DNA of 64,000 nucleotides, from contig CAYYFE010000001.1 in assembly GCA_964471115.1 (NCBI GenBank), positions 186,001-250,000 of the forward strand, read 5' to 3'. Under the pieces are notes generated by a model. The model did not search any database and was not told the DNA's origin. It saw only the letters and a list, made by a program, of their open reading frames with translations. This DNA is from SYFT01 sp964471115 (lineage in GTDB: Bacteria > Acidobacteriota > Vicinamibacteria > Vicinamibacterales > SCN-69-37). Position numbers and translations under genes: made by a program. Positions 26,210 to 33,684 of this stretch are shown here, one piece after another (positions within the stretch are counted from its first letter, which is position 1; every line of letters begins with the position of its first letter).

Positions 26210-28578
26210 AACTGCGCACACGTCTCATCGTGGCTTTCCTGATCCTGTCGGTGGTGCCGCTGGGCACGGCGACGTATTTTTCGTACACCAGCCAGGTGCG
26301 CGCGCTGCAGGATCTCGCCACGCGCGAAGCCGATCAGCTGTCAACCGAGATGACGCAGCGCATGCAGCTGGTCACCACGGAGCTCAGCGCGCGCGTCGAG
26401 CAGCTGGCCAGCATGAATCAGCCGGCCGTCGTGCGGGTGGCCGATCGGCAGCGCGCCCGCACCACGCCTCCGCCCGCGACCCCGGCCGCGCCGGCGCCTG
26501 CGGCCGCCGCGCCCGCCGCCGTCGCCAGTCCGTCACTGGCGACCCAGGTGGTGGATGCGATTGCCGAGAATCTCGACGCCGCCGATCGCACGCAGGTGGC
26601 CGAAGCACTGGGAGCGGCCGCCATGCTGCTGCAGCGGATCGAACTGCAGGGCATGCGACCGCCCGCGCCTCGACCGCAGGCCGGCGTCCAGCCGCGCGTG
26701 GAAGGCGGACGGGGCGGCGATCCCCGGCTGGCCGGCCAGCGCGAACTGCCTCCGCGTCTTCCCGGACGAGGAGGCTCCCCGCGCGGAGGCGCCAACAACC
26801 GGACCACACCGCCTGCGACGGACCCGGATAAACCCGTCGAGGGTGTACCTCCGGTGCCGCCACCGCCGGCGCCGCCGGCCACACCGCCGGTCGACCGCGT
26901 GGTGATCGACATGGGCGCGATCGCGCGCGACATGTTCCGTCAGTACGTGCCCGAGGGCGGCTTCGAGAAGATGACCCCCGAGCAGCGCCAGCAGATTGCG
27001 CGCGAGATCAACATGCGCATGACCGGCATTGCCGAGGGCATCAAGATTGGCGCAGCCGAGCTGCAGAAGAAGGCGGACGCCGCGCGCGCGGAAGCCGCCA
27101 AGACGTCGACCGAGGCGGCGTCGGCTGCCACGCCGCCGCCCGCGCCTGCGCCGGCTGCAGCACCGGCACCACCGGCCGCGCCGGCGCCCGCTGCGACCCC
27201 CTCCTCGCCATCTGCGCCGGCCGCGCCGATCACCCGTACCTCCACGCTCGTCGGCGACAAACTCGACGTGAAGCTGATGCAGGACGGCGAAGTCGTGGGC
27301 CAGGTCAACGCGACCGTCGACCTCGACAACCTGCTCGCCACGGTGTTCTCGCCGACAAGCCGCGAGAAAGGCGAGGTGCCGTTTGCCGTGGCGCCCGATG
27401 GCAAGGTGTACACGGCCACCGAGGACGATCGGAAGAAGGTGGAAGACCTCGGTCCCATCGCGCGGCCTGATGGACCGCTCGGGAAAACGACCCTGCCCGA
27501 CTGGGTGGTGTTCACGACGCAGGATCCGTCGGGGTCGGGTCTGCGCTTCGGCATCGCGCGGCCGGTGGGCGATTCCCTCGACTCCCTGCGCCGCACGGTG
27601 GCGCGCAACGCCGGTTTCGGTCTGCTGCTCATCGGTCTCCTGGTCGTGGGTTCCGTGCCCCTGTCGGGCCGGCTGACCAAGGACCTCACGGCATTGACCG
27701 AGGGCGTCGAGAAGATTGCGCACGGCGACTACCGCGCGCGGGTGCCGGTGCGGCGCCGCGACGAAGTGGGCGAGCTGGCGTCGGCGTTCAACAAGATGGC
27801 GGAAGACGTGGAACGCCATCAGCACGCCGCCATCGAGCAGGAGCGGCTGCGGCGCGAGCTGGAGCTGGGCCGGCAGATCCAGAGCGACATGTTGCCGCGA
27901 TCGCCGTTGACGTTTGGCCTCACGGAAGTGCAGGGTGTCTCGATCCCCGCGCGCGAAGTGGGCGGCGATTTCTTCAACTACTTTGCGCTCGACAACGGGC
28001 GGGTGGCGCTGATCGTCGGCGACGTGTCCGGCAAGGGCGTGGGCGCCGCGTTGTTGATGGCCAACATCCAGGCGGCATTGCGCACACGACTCGCGATGGG
28101 GCAGAGCCTCTCGGCGATTGCCGACGCGCTCGATCGCGAGATGATGGCCACGTCCGGCTCGCGCCTGTACGTGACGTTGTTCCTCGGGATCTACGATCCG
28201 GCCACGCGGCAGCTGCAATACGTCAACGCCGGGCACAACCCGCAGTTCGTGTTGCGGCCGGGCCAGCCCCTCGAGAAGATGACGGCCACCGGGATGCCGG
28301 TGGGCCTGTACGCCGGTCAGGGATACACCCACCGCGACGTGACCCTCGCCAGCGGCGACCTGCTCTTCTTCTACACCGACGGATGTGTGGAGTCCGAGAA
28401 CGAGGCCGACGAACTCTTCGGCACCGAGCGCCTCGAGGCGCTGCTGATGACCATCACCACGGGCGACGCGTCCACGCCCGATCGCGTGTTGCAGATGGTC
28501 GAGGCCGCCGTCACGTCCTTCCGCGGCACCCGCGAACCAAACGACGATGCCACGATGATGGCGGTGCGGATCGGGTGA
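26206..28578 (+). CDS. Membrane RsbU/SpoIIE-type serine phosphatase with HAMP
   Basis: 790-aa sensor phosphatase. TM1 is at about residues 5-26, followed by a long extracytoplasmic part of about 440 residues. TM2 is near 466-485, with a HAMP domain at about 486-540 (EGVEKIAHGDYRARVPVRRRDEVGELASAFNKMAEDV). A coiled coil leads into a SpoIIE/PP2C domain from about 575 to the end. Metal-binding motifs are REVGGDFFNYF near 585, GDVSGKGVGAALLMA near 605, and a C-terminal DDATMMAVRIG. Such proteins dephosphorylate anti-sigma antagonists. The external part has three Pro/Ala-rich stretches interrupted by a helical segment (RDMFRQYVPEGGFEKMTPEQRQQ), not a recognisable sensor fold. The ATGA overlap places it last in the gene run from 21976. 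Confidence 0.9.
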   Translation: MKLRTRLIVAFLILSVVPLGTATYFSYTSQVRALQDLATREADQLSTEMTQRMQLVTTELSARVEQLASMNQPAVVRVADRQRARTTPPPATPAAPAPAAAAPAAVASPSLATQVVDAIAENLDAADRTQVAEALGAAAMLLQRIELQGMRPPAPRPQAGVQPRVEGGRGGDPRLAGQRELPPRLPGRGGSPRGGANNRTTPPATDPDKPVEGVPPVPPPPAPPATPPVDRVVIDMGAIARDMFRQYVPEGGFEKMTPEQRQQIAREINMRMTGIAEGIKIGAAELQKKADAARAEAAKTSTEAASAATPPPAPAPAAAPAPPAAPAPAATPSSPSAPAAPITRTSTLVGDKLDVKLMQDGEVVGQVNATVDLDNLLATVFSPTSREKGEVPFAVAPDGKVYTATEDDRKKVEDLGPIARPDGPLGKTTLPDWVVFTTQDPSGSGLRFGIARPVGDSLDSLRRTVARNAGFGLLLIGLLVVGSVPLSGRLTKDLTALTEGVEKIAHGDYRARVPVRRRDEVGELASAFNKMAEDVERHQHAAIEQERLRRELELGRQIQSDMLPRSPLTFGLTEVQGVSIPAREVGGDFFNYFALDNGRVALIVGDVSGKGVGAALLMANIQAALRTRLAMGQSLSAIADALDREMMATSGSRLYVTLFLGIYDPATRQLQYVNAGHNPQFVLRPGQPLEKMTATGMPVGLYAGQGYTHRDVTLASGDLLFFYTDGCVESENEADELFGTERLEALLMTITTGDASTPDRVLQMVEAAVTSFRGTREPNDDATMMAVRIG

Positions 28579-28581
28579 GCG

Positions 28582-28797
28582 GGCCGGTGACGTGACGGTG
28601 GCTGCGACGGCTCGGTGCTCGAAGCGCACGCCAGCCGGCTGACGCGTTTCATGCGGCCGCCCATCGCTTGCGCCTACCGGGCCGCCGACACCCGGCCCAC
28701 GGCGCTGCGCTCGAAACGCGCCACCCGTCCGACGCGCGCTTCATCCCTGTCGCGTATCGCACCGCGCCTACCCGCATCCACCGTCACGCCACCGGCC
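28582..28797 (+). repeat. Hairpin element 1 upstream of Mrr-like gene
   Basis: 216-bp imperfect palindrome with terminal inverted repeats 28582-28601 and 28778-28797 that match at 19 of 20 positions. Its core (28644-28719) begins GCGTTTC and ends GAAACGC. It shares two perfect 20-mers, at 28662-28681 and 28694-28713, with element 2 at 29857-30051, where they lie on the opposite strand. No gene is visible in this gap of about 340 bases (28579-28917) apart from the Mrr promoter. Confidence 0.75.
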
Positions 28798-28904
28798 CGT
28801 GCCATTGTCTGCCGCCGTCATTGCCCCTGAAGGTGATGGTTCTGAGACTCAGATCGCGCGTTCACCTCAGACACAGCGTCTTTGGAATTGGAGCCGGAAA
28901 TCAC

Positions 28905-28910
28905 GATAGT
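28905..28910 (+). promoter_or_regulatory. -10 element of Mrr-like gene
   Basis: GATAGT, 7 bases before ATG 28918. The spacing is like the leaderless promoters of the neighbouring native genes. Confidence 0.35.
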
Positions 28911-28917
28911 TTCCGCG

Positions 28918-29832
28918 ATGGCAGTTCCCACATACGACCAGTTCATTGAGCCGGTGCTGCGGTACTTGGCGGCTCACCCGGAAGGCGCGGTTGCGCGAGA
29001 TGTTCACGACGCCGCAGCCGACGCGTTGGGGGTAGCTGAAGCCGATCGTGCCGAGGTGCTGCCCAGTGGTGCCCAACTTGTCTACAAGAACCGGATTGGA
29101 TGGGCCCATGATCGACTGAAGCGAGCTGGCTTGTCGACGAGTCGGCGACGAGGGTTCTGGCAGCTCACGCAGGCCGGCGCGGAGTTGGCGGCCAGGCATC
29201 CGACGGCTCTGCCTGTCGAGGTGTTGGAATCACTACTCCGAGAGTTCAACGACGTGCGGTTGAGACCCACTGACGACGCAGGGAACGCGCCATCTGCCGG
29301 CGTAGCGCTTGAGAGTTCACCGACAGTGAGCCCGGACGACAGGCTTGAACAAGCGGTGTCGGAACTGCGGCATGGCGTTGTCGCTGAAGTCCTGGACCAG
29401 CTATCACGTGTGTCTCCCACGTACTTCGAAACCGTCGTGCTCGACGTTCTTCATAAGCTCGGGTACGGAACGAGCCGAGCGGACCTTACGCGTGTTGGTC
29501 GATCCGGTGATGGTGGAATCGATGGCGTGATTTCCCTGGACCGTCTGGGCCTGGAAAAGGTCTATGTTCAGGCAAAGCGTTGGCAGAGTTCCGTCGGGCG
29601 CCCTGAGGTGCAGGCGTTCTACGGGGCCTTGGCTGGTCAACGGGCCAATCGCGGCGTCTTTATCACCACTTCTTCCTTTACGTCCCAGGCAATCGAGTTC
29701 GCAGGTTCAGTCGAGCGAGTCGTGCTCGTTGATGGCCGCAAACTGGCTGAGTTGATGATCGAGTTCGAGGTTGGTGTCACGTCTCGGTCGGTGCGTATTC
29801 CGAAGGTAGATTCGGATTACTTTGAGGAGTAG
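28918..29832 (+). CDS. Mrr-like type IV restriction endonuclease
   Basis: 304-aa protein with an N-terminal winged-helix Mrr_N-like domain (about 1-100: YDQFIEPVLRYLAAHPEGAVARDVHD, then NRIGWAHDRLKRAGL and GFWQLTQAG). A linker follows, then a C-terminal PD-(D/E)xK-type Mrr catalytic domain (about 150-290). The catalytic signature is Asp202 in GDGGIDG and Gln218-Ala-Lys220 in VYVQAKRW. GRPEVQAFYGALAG and GVFITTSSFTSQA are typical Mrr strands. Mrr enzymes cut modified or foreign DNA. ATG 28918 is preferred over TTG 28882. The gene has visibly lower GC and softer codon use than its neighbours and is bracketed by two related hairpin elements in inverted orientation, which suggests acquisition. 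No methylase or other defence gene adjoins it. Confidence 0.88.
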   Translation: MAVPTYDQFIEPVLRYLAAHPEGAVARDVHDAAADALGVAEADRAEVLPSGAQLVYKNRIGWAHDRLKRAGLSTSRRRGFWQLTQAGAELAARHPTALPVEVLESLLREFNDVRLRPTDDAGNAPSAGVALESSPTVSPDDRLEQAVSELRHGVVAEVLDQLSRVSPTYFETVVLDVLHKLGYGTSRADLTRVGRSGDGGIDGVISLDRLGLEKVYVQAKRWQSSVGRPEVQAFYGALAGQRANRGVFITTSSFTSQAIEFAGSVERVVLVDGRKLAELMIEFEVGVTSRSVRIPKVDSDYFEE

Positions 29833-29856
29833 GGGGTCGTGGTCAGAGACACTATC

Positions 29857-30051
29857 GCGGGCCGGCCATGTGCCGCTGGCCGCGGATAGGCGAGGCCCGG
29901 AGGCCGCGTGACGCGTTTCGAGCGCAGCGCCGTGGGCCGGACGATCGCGGGCCCGGTAGGCGCAAGCGATGAGCGCCAGCACGAAACGCGCCACGTGGCC
30001 GACGTGCGCCTGTGCCGAGCCGTCGCGGCCAGCGGCACATGGCCGGCCCGC
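29857..30051 (-). repeat. Hairpin element 2 downstream of Mrr-like gene
   Basis: 195-bp palindrome with perfect 28-bp terminal inverted repeats (29857-29884 and 30024-30051). The inner core 29913-29989 again runs from GCGTTTC to GAAACGC and contains, inverted, the two 20-mers of element 1 (here at 29919-29938 and 29952-29971). The outer arms differ completely in sequence from those of element 1 yet pair perfectly, so pairing rather than sequence is conserved. The gap to the next gene holds nothing else but a -10 box. Confidence 0.8.
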
Positions 30052-30059
30052 GCCGGGCG

Positions 30060-30065
30060 TAGACT
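30060..30065 (+). promoter_or_regulatory. -10 element of DUF2007-like gene
   Basis: TAGACT, 6 bases before ATG 30072, immediately after hairpin element 2. Leaderless spacing. Confidence 0.4.
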
Positions 30066-30071
30066 CTCAGT

Positions 30072-30407
30072 ATGGTGAAAGTCTTCATCGCGCAGCATCC
30101 GACGGAAGCCCACCTGGTGGCCGGTCTGCTGACGAGCCGGGGTATCCCGGCCCACGTCCAGGGTGAGGCCATCTTCGCCACGCGCGGCGGTGTGCCCATC
30201 ACACCGTCCACCCTCCCCTCGGTGTGGGTGGTGGATGATGACAAGGCCGCCGAGGCGGCCGCCATCCTGCGCGAGCAGTCGCTGGGCGAAAGCGTCGCCG
30301 CGGTGATCGATCGGCCCTGGACGTGCACCGCCTGTGGCGAGTCCGTCGAGGCGCAGTTCAGCGTGTGCTGGCGGTGCGGGTCGGCCAGGCCCGACCTCGC
30401 GGAGTAG
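30072..30407 (+). CDS. DUF2007-like signal protein with zinc ribbon
   Basis: 111-aa protein. The N-terminal about 75 residues match the DUF2007 (putative signal transducing protein) pattern: VKVFIAQHPTEAHLVAGLLTSRGIPAHVQGE, then VWVVDDDKAAEAAAIL. The C-terminus carries a zinc ribbon with CTAC and CWRC separated by 14 residues. Proteins of this type are small PII-like or ferredoxin-like folds of unknown role. It starts 20 bases after hairpin element 2 and its stop codon overlaps a TAGAAT -10 box for the next gene. Function not assigned. Confidence 0.75.
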   Translation: MVKVFIAQHPTEAHLVAGLLTSRGIPAHVQGEAIFATRGGVPITPSTLPSVWVVDDDKAAEAAAILREQSLGESVAAVIDRPWTCTACGESVEAQFSVCWRCGSARPDLAE

Positions 30408-30410
30408 AAT
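30405..30410 (+). promoter_or_regulatory. Possible -10 element before TAT-signal protein
   Basis: TAGAAT overlaps the stop codon of the DUF2007-like gene, 19 bases before ATG 30430. A purine-rich GAGGGAC stretch between them could act as a ribosome binding site, so this promoter would give a short leader instead of a leaderless message. Confidence 0.35.
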
Positions 30411-30429
30411 GGCGGACCGAGGGACAGTG

Positions 30430-31086
30430 ATGGCGAACACGAGGATTGACCGGCGGGCGCTGATTTCCGGCGTGGGAGCCGCCACGGCCGGAGTGGTCAT
30501 CGGACGGACGAATCTCTCCGCGCAAACCCCAGCGACGACGTTTCAGCCGGCCAGGCATCCGCAGGACGAGTGGTTCGACAAGATCCCCGGCAAACACCGC
30601 GTGATCCTCGATACGGTGTCGCCCGACGGCGCCGGGCAGGGGATCGGATACTCCAACAACGTCTTCAACGCGAGCCAGCAGGGCTACGGGTTGACCGATG
30701 CCGATCTCGCCCTGGTGTTGTGCCTGCGCCACCACGCCACGGCGTTTGCCTTCAACAACGCGATGTGGGCCAAGTACGGCAAGGTCTTCGCCGAGCGCAT
30801 GGAGTGGAAGGACTACGACCCGGCCAAGCCGCCCACCAGCAACCCGCGCAACTCGGGGGAACGCCCGGCGCTGGACCGGCTGGCGCGTCGCGGCGCGCAT
30901 TTCGCCGTGTGCGGCCTGGCGACGCGCATGTATGCCTCGCTCATCGCCGGTGAAGGCGGTGACTCGGCCGCCGTCTACAAGGAACTCGAAGCCAACACGA
31001 TTGCCAATGCGCACATCATGGCCGCCGGCGTCGTGGCGATTCAGCGCGCGCAGGAGTACGGCTACAGCGTCATCCACGTCGGCTAG
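30430..31086 (+). CDS. TAT-exported DsrE-like protein (tentative)
   Basis: 218-aa protein with a twin-arginine signal (DRRALISGVGAATAGVVIG, cleavage likely near SAQTP). The mature part reads HRVILDTVSPDGAGQGIGYSNNVF, then DLALVLCLRHHATAFAFNNAMW, FAVCGLATRMYASLIAG and a C-terminal VVAIQRAQEYGYSVIHVG. The alternation of a first strand, a hydrophobic helix, a Cys near the middle and a terminal strand is like the DsrE/DsrF sulfur-relay fold, but the match is weak. It directly precedes the oxidase fusion and the TsdA-like cytochrome, which makes a role in periplasmic sulfur or redox chemistry plausible. Start ATG 30430 over ATG 30409. Confidence 0.55.
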   Translation: MANTRIDRRALISGVGAATAGVVIGRTNLSAQTPATTFQPARHPQDEWFDKIPGKHRVILDTVSPDGAGQGIGYSNNVFNASQQGYGLTDADLALVLCLRHHATAFAFNNAMWAKYGKVFAERMEWKDYDPAKPPTSNPRNSGERPALDRLARRGAHFAVCGLATRMYASLIAGEGGDSAAVYKELEANTIANAHIMAAGVVAIQRAQEYGYSVIHVG

Positions 31087-31101
31087 GCGGTCCCCACAGG
31101 T

Positions 31102-33684
31102 GTGAGCACAGCCGAGACCCGCCTGCTTCGCGCGCACGGCCTGGCCGCGCTGGCCACGCTGCTGCTGTCGGCGCTGTTCGGCCTGATCGCCTCCATCCAG
31201 CTCTGGTGGCCCGACCTGGGCGCGGGTGTTCCCGCGCTCAGCTGGGGCCGCATCCGTTACGCCCACACGCAAGGCATCATGCTGGGCTGGCTGGGCAATG
31301 TGTTCTTCGCGTTTCTGTACTACCTGGTGCCCAGACTCGCCCGGCGTCCGGTGACCAGCGCGGCGCTCGGCGCGTGGCTCTTCGGACTGTGGAACTTCGC
31401 GGTGATGCTGCCGGGGTGGACGCTGGTGCTGGCGGGTGTGAGCCAGCCGCTGGAGTGGGCGGAGTTCCCGCTGGTGGTCGACGCCTTTGTCGCCCTCGGC
31501 ATCCTCCTCGCCATCGTCCAGTTCGTGCTCCCGTTTCTGTCACGTGGTCTCGAGTCGTTGTACGTGTCGGCGTGGTACGTGATCGGGGGACTCGTCTTCA
31601 CCGCGCTCGCGTACCCGATGGGGAACATCGTCCCTGAGTTCGTCCCCGGCGCGCAGGGCGCGGCGTTCAGCGGGCTGTGGATTCACGATGCCGTGGGGCT
31701 GTTCGTGACACCGCTGGCGCTGGCGATTCTGTATTACGTCATTCCCGCGGCCACGCGGAGGCCGATCTACAGCCACCGGTTGTCGATGCTGGGCTTCTGG
31801 CTGCTCTTCTTCGTGTACCCGCTCAACGGGACCCATCACTACGTGTTTTCGGTGATCCCGATGGCCGCGCAGTACACGGCGATTACGGCATCAGCGATCC
31901 TCGGCCTCACCGTGATTCTGGTCGTCGCCAACCTGCTGCTGACGGCCAGAGGCACGCGGGTGTTCGCCGACGACCCGGGCCTTCGTTTTGCCGTGATGTC
32001 GACCATCTTCTACCTGGTGGTCAGTCTGCAGGGGTCACTCCAGGCGTTCATGACCATGAATCAGGTGGTGCACTTCACCGATTGGGTCATCGGCCATTCA
32101 CACCTCGCGATGCTGGGCTTTGCCACGTTTGCCGGCGCGGCGGGCCTGGTGTTCGCGTGGCAACGGACGCCCGACCTGCCGTTCAATCCGCGTCTGGTCC
32201 ATCGCGCGTTCTGGTGGCTGTTCGCCGGCCTGCTGCTGATGGTGGCTGATCTGACCGTCGCCGGTCTGGTCCAGGCGCAGTCCTGGCAATCCGGTGCGCC
32301 GTGGATCGAATCGGTCGTCGCATCCCGCCACGCCTGGATCACGCGCTCGTTCTCGGGCCTGTTGATCCTCGCGGGCTTCATCGAGTTGCTGCGGGGACTG
32401 ACGAAAAATGAACTCGGAGGTCATTTTCGGGATCAGCTCGGCAGCGAAAATGACCTCCGAGCTCATTTTCCGGACCAGTCCCCAGCCCTCCGCATGGCCT
32501 ACGCCTCGCTCTTCGTGGCCGGCGTCGTGTCATTCGTCGTGTCGGTCGGGTCGCTGGGTGTGGCGCCGGCCAGGGTGCTGGCCGCGCGCGCGGAGGCGGA
32601 AGCGCCTGCGGCCTTCATTCCGCTGACCGACAGTGAGCGCCGTGGACGCGACGTCTACGCGCGTGAAGGCTGCGCGTATTGCCACACGCAGCAGGTGCGA
32701 TTCACCGCGGCGGACGAGGCGCGTTTCGGTGCGCCGACGCTCGGGTGGGAAAGTCGTCAGGACTACCCGCAGATGATGGGCACCCGCCGAATCGGGCCCG
32801 ATCTGTCCCGGACCTCTGGCACACGGTCGGCCGGCTGGCATCTGACACACCTCTTCGATCCACGCGCGGTGGTGTCGCAGTCGGTGATGCCGCCGTATCC
32901 CCATCTCTTCGACGGTGATGCCACGCGCCCGCGCCAGACCGCGCTCGACCTGGTCGCATACCTTGAAACGCTGGGCCGTGCGCGCCGCTACGCCGACCCC
33001 GACGCGCGCACGGTCAGCGCGCATCCGGCATCGACGCGTCGCACGGGCAACCTGCCGTCGATCCCCGAAGACGGCGACGTGGTGCTCGGCGAACGCCTCT
33101 ATCAGCAACTGTGCGCGACGTGCCATGGCGCGTCAGGGCGCGGCGACGGTCCTGCCGCCGCGTCGCTCCAGCCGAAGGCTCCCGACCTCACGGGGTTCTA
33201 TCGTCATGAACGCCTGGTCGAAGTGCTGTGGCACGGCGTCCCGGGCACAGCCATGCCGGCCTGGCGCGATCGGCGCCCGGAAGAACTGGCCGCGCTGGCG
33301 GCGTATGGGCAACGTGTCGGCATACCGCTGGACACGATGAAACACGACCGTGTCCGGCCCGCCGTGACGCCGGAGCAACACGCGCTGGGCGCGCAGGTGT
33401 ACGCCGCCAACTGCGCGCAGTGTCACGGGGACCGTGGTGATGGTCAGGGCTGGGCCGCGCACCAGATCGACGTGCCGCCGACCAACTTCCGCCTCCAGCG
33501 CGGCGCGCGTGTCGCTGATGCGGTGCGCAACGGCGTCGAGGGCACGATGATGGCCGCCTGGTCCACGCGGTTGTCGCCAGAGGAGCTGGACGCGGTGATC
33601 AACTACCTGGTCACCTTCTGGGACGATGAGACGCGCGCACGGGACGCCGCCCGGGGAGTCGTCATAGGATCAGGATCACGATGA
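31102..33684 (+). CDS. cbb3 oxidase fusion: CcoN + CcoO-like + two cyt c domains
   Basis: 860-aa fused terminal oxidase. Residues 1-430 are a haem-copper subunit I of cbb3 type, with His55 (low-spin haem) in RYAHTQG, CuB ligands His195 (WIHDAVG) and His245-His246 (NGTHHY), and haem ligands His332 and His334 in VIGHSHLAML. After a repeat-derived linker (about 431-461) and one TM helix comes a CcoO-like domain with CAYCH at 524-528, TGPDL-like RIGPDLSR and SVMPPYPHLF. Two CcoP-like monohaem domains follow, with CATCH at 671-675 and CAQCH at 771-775. It would reduce O2 at the membrane using c-type haems on the same chain. Start GTG 31102. ATGA overlap with the next cytochrome gene. Separate ccoO, ccoP and ccoQ genes are absent here. 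Confidence 0.9.
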   Translation: MSTAETRLLRAHGLAALATLLLSALFGLIASIQLWWPDLGAGVPALSWGRIRYAHTQGIMLGWLGNVFFAFLYYLVPRLARRPVTSAALGAWLFGLWNFAVMLPGWTLVLAGVSQPLEWAEFPLVVDAFVALGILLAIVQFVLPFLSRGLESLYVSAWYVIGGLVFTALAYPMGNIVPEFVPGAQGAAFSGLWIHDAVGLFVTPLALAILYYVIPAATRRPIYSHRLSMLGFWLLFFVYPLNGTHHYVFSVIPMAAQYTAITASAILGLTVILVVANLLLTARGTRVFADDPGLRFAVMSTIFYLVVSLQGSLQAFMTMNQVVHFTDWVIGHSHLAMLGFATFAGAAGLVFAWQRTPDLPFNPRLVHRAFWWLFAGLLLMVADLTVAGLVQAQSWQSGAPWIESVVASRHAWITRSFSGLLILAGFIELLRGLTKNELGGHFRDQLGSENDLRAHFPDQSPALRMAYASLFVAGVVSFVVSVGSLGVAPARVLAARAEAEAPAAFIPLTDSERRGRDVYAREGCAYCHTQQVRFTAADEARFGAPTLGWESRQDYPQMMGTRRIGPDLSRTSGTRSAGWHLTHLFDPRAVVSQSVMPPYPHLFDGDATRPRQTALDLVAYLETLGRARRYADPDARTVSAHPASTRRTGNLPSIPEDGDVVLGERLYQQLCATCHGASGRGDGPAAASLQPKAPDLTGFYRHERLVEVLWHGVPGTAMPAWRDRRPEELAALAAYGQRVGIPLDTMKHDRVRPAVTPEQHALGAQVYAANCAQCHGDRGDGQGWAAHQIDVPPTNFRLQRGARVADAVRNGVEGTMMAAWSTRLSPEELDAVINYLVTFWDDETRARDAARGVVIGSGSR
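32393..32483. repeat. Palindromic repeat pair inside the oxidase gene
   Basis: 91-bp imperfect inverted repeat within the coding sequence. The ends are GGGGACTG (32393-32400) and CAGTCCCC (32476-32483). The inner arms, about 32404-32428 and 32446-32470, are near-perfect reverse complements. Each arm is itself a hairpin of the form AAAATGA-9 bases-TCATTTT. The arrangement resembles a REP-doublet or small MITE. It is AT-rich against its surroundings and encodes the linker between the CcoN core and the CcoO-like part. Confidence 0.8.

Noticed and set aside
26533..28629. 698-codon minus-strand frame opposite the RsbU-type gene
   Set aside because: High-GC antisense shadow: Arg/His-rich composition and no motif, while the plus strand has HAMP and SpoIIE motifs.
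28582..30051. Hairpin elements as integron attC sites around an Mrr cassette
   Set aside because: The RYYYAAC/GTTRRRY core sites are not seen at the ends, the elements are in inverted rather than direct orientation, and there is no integrase.
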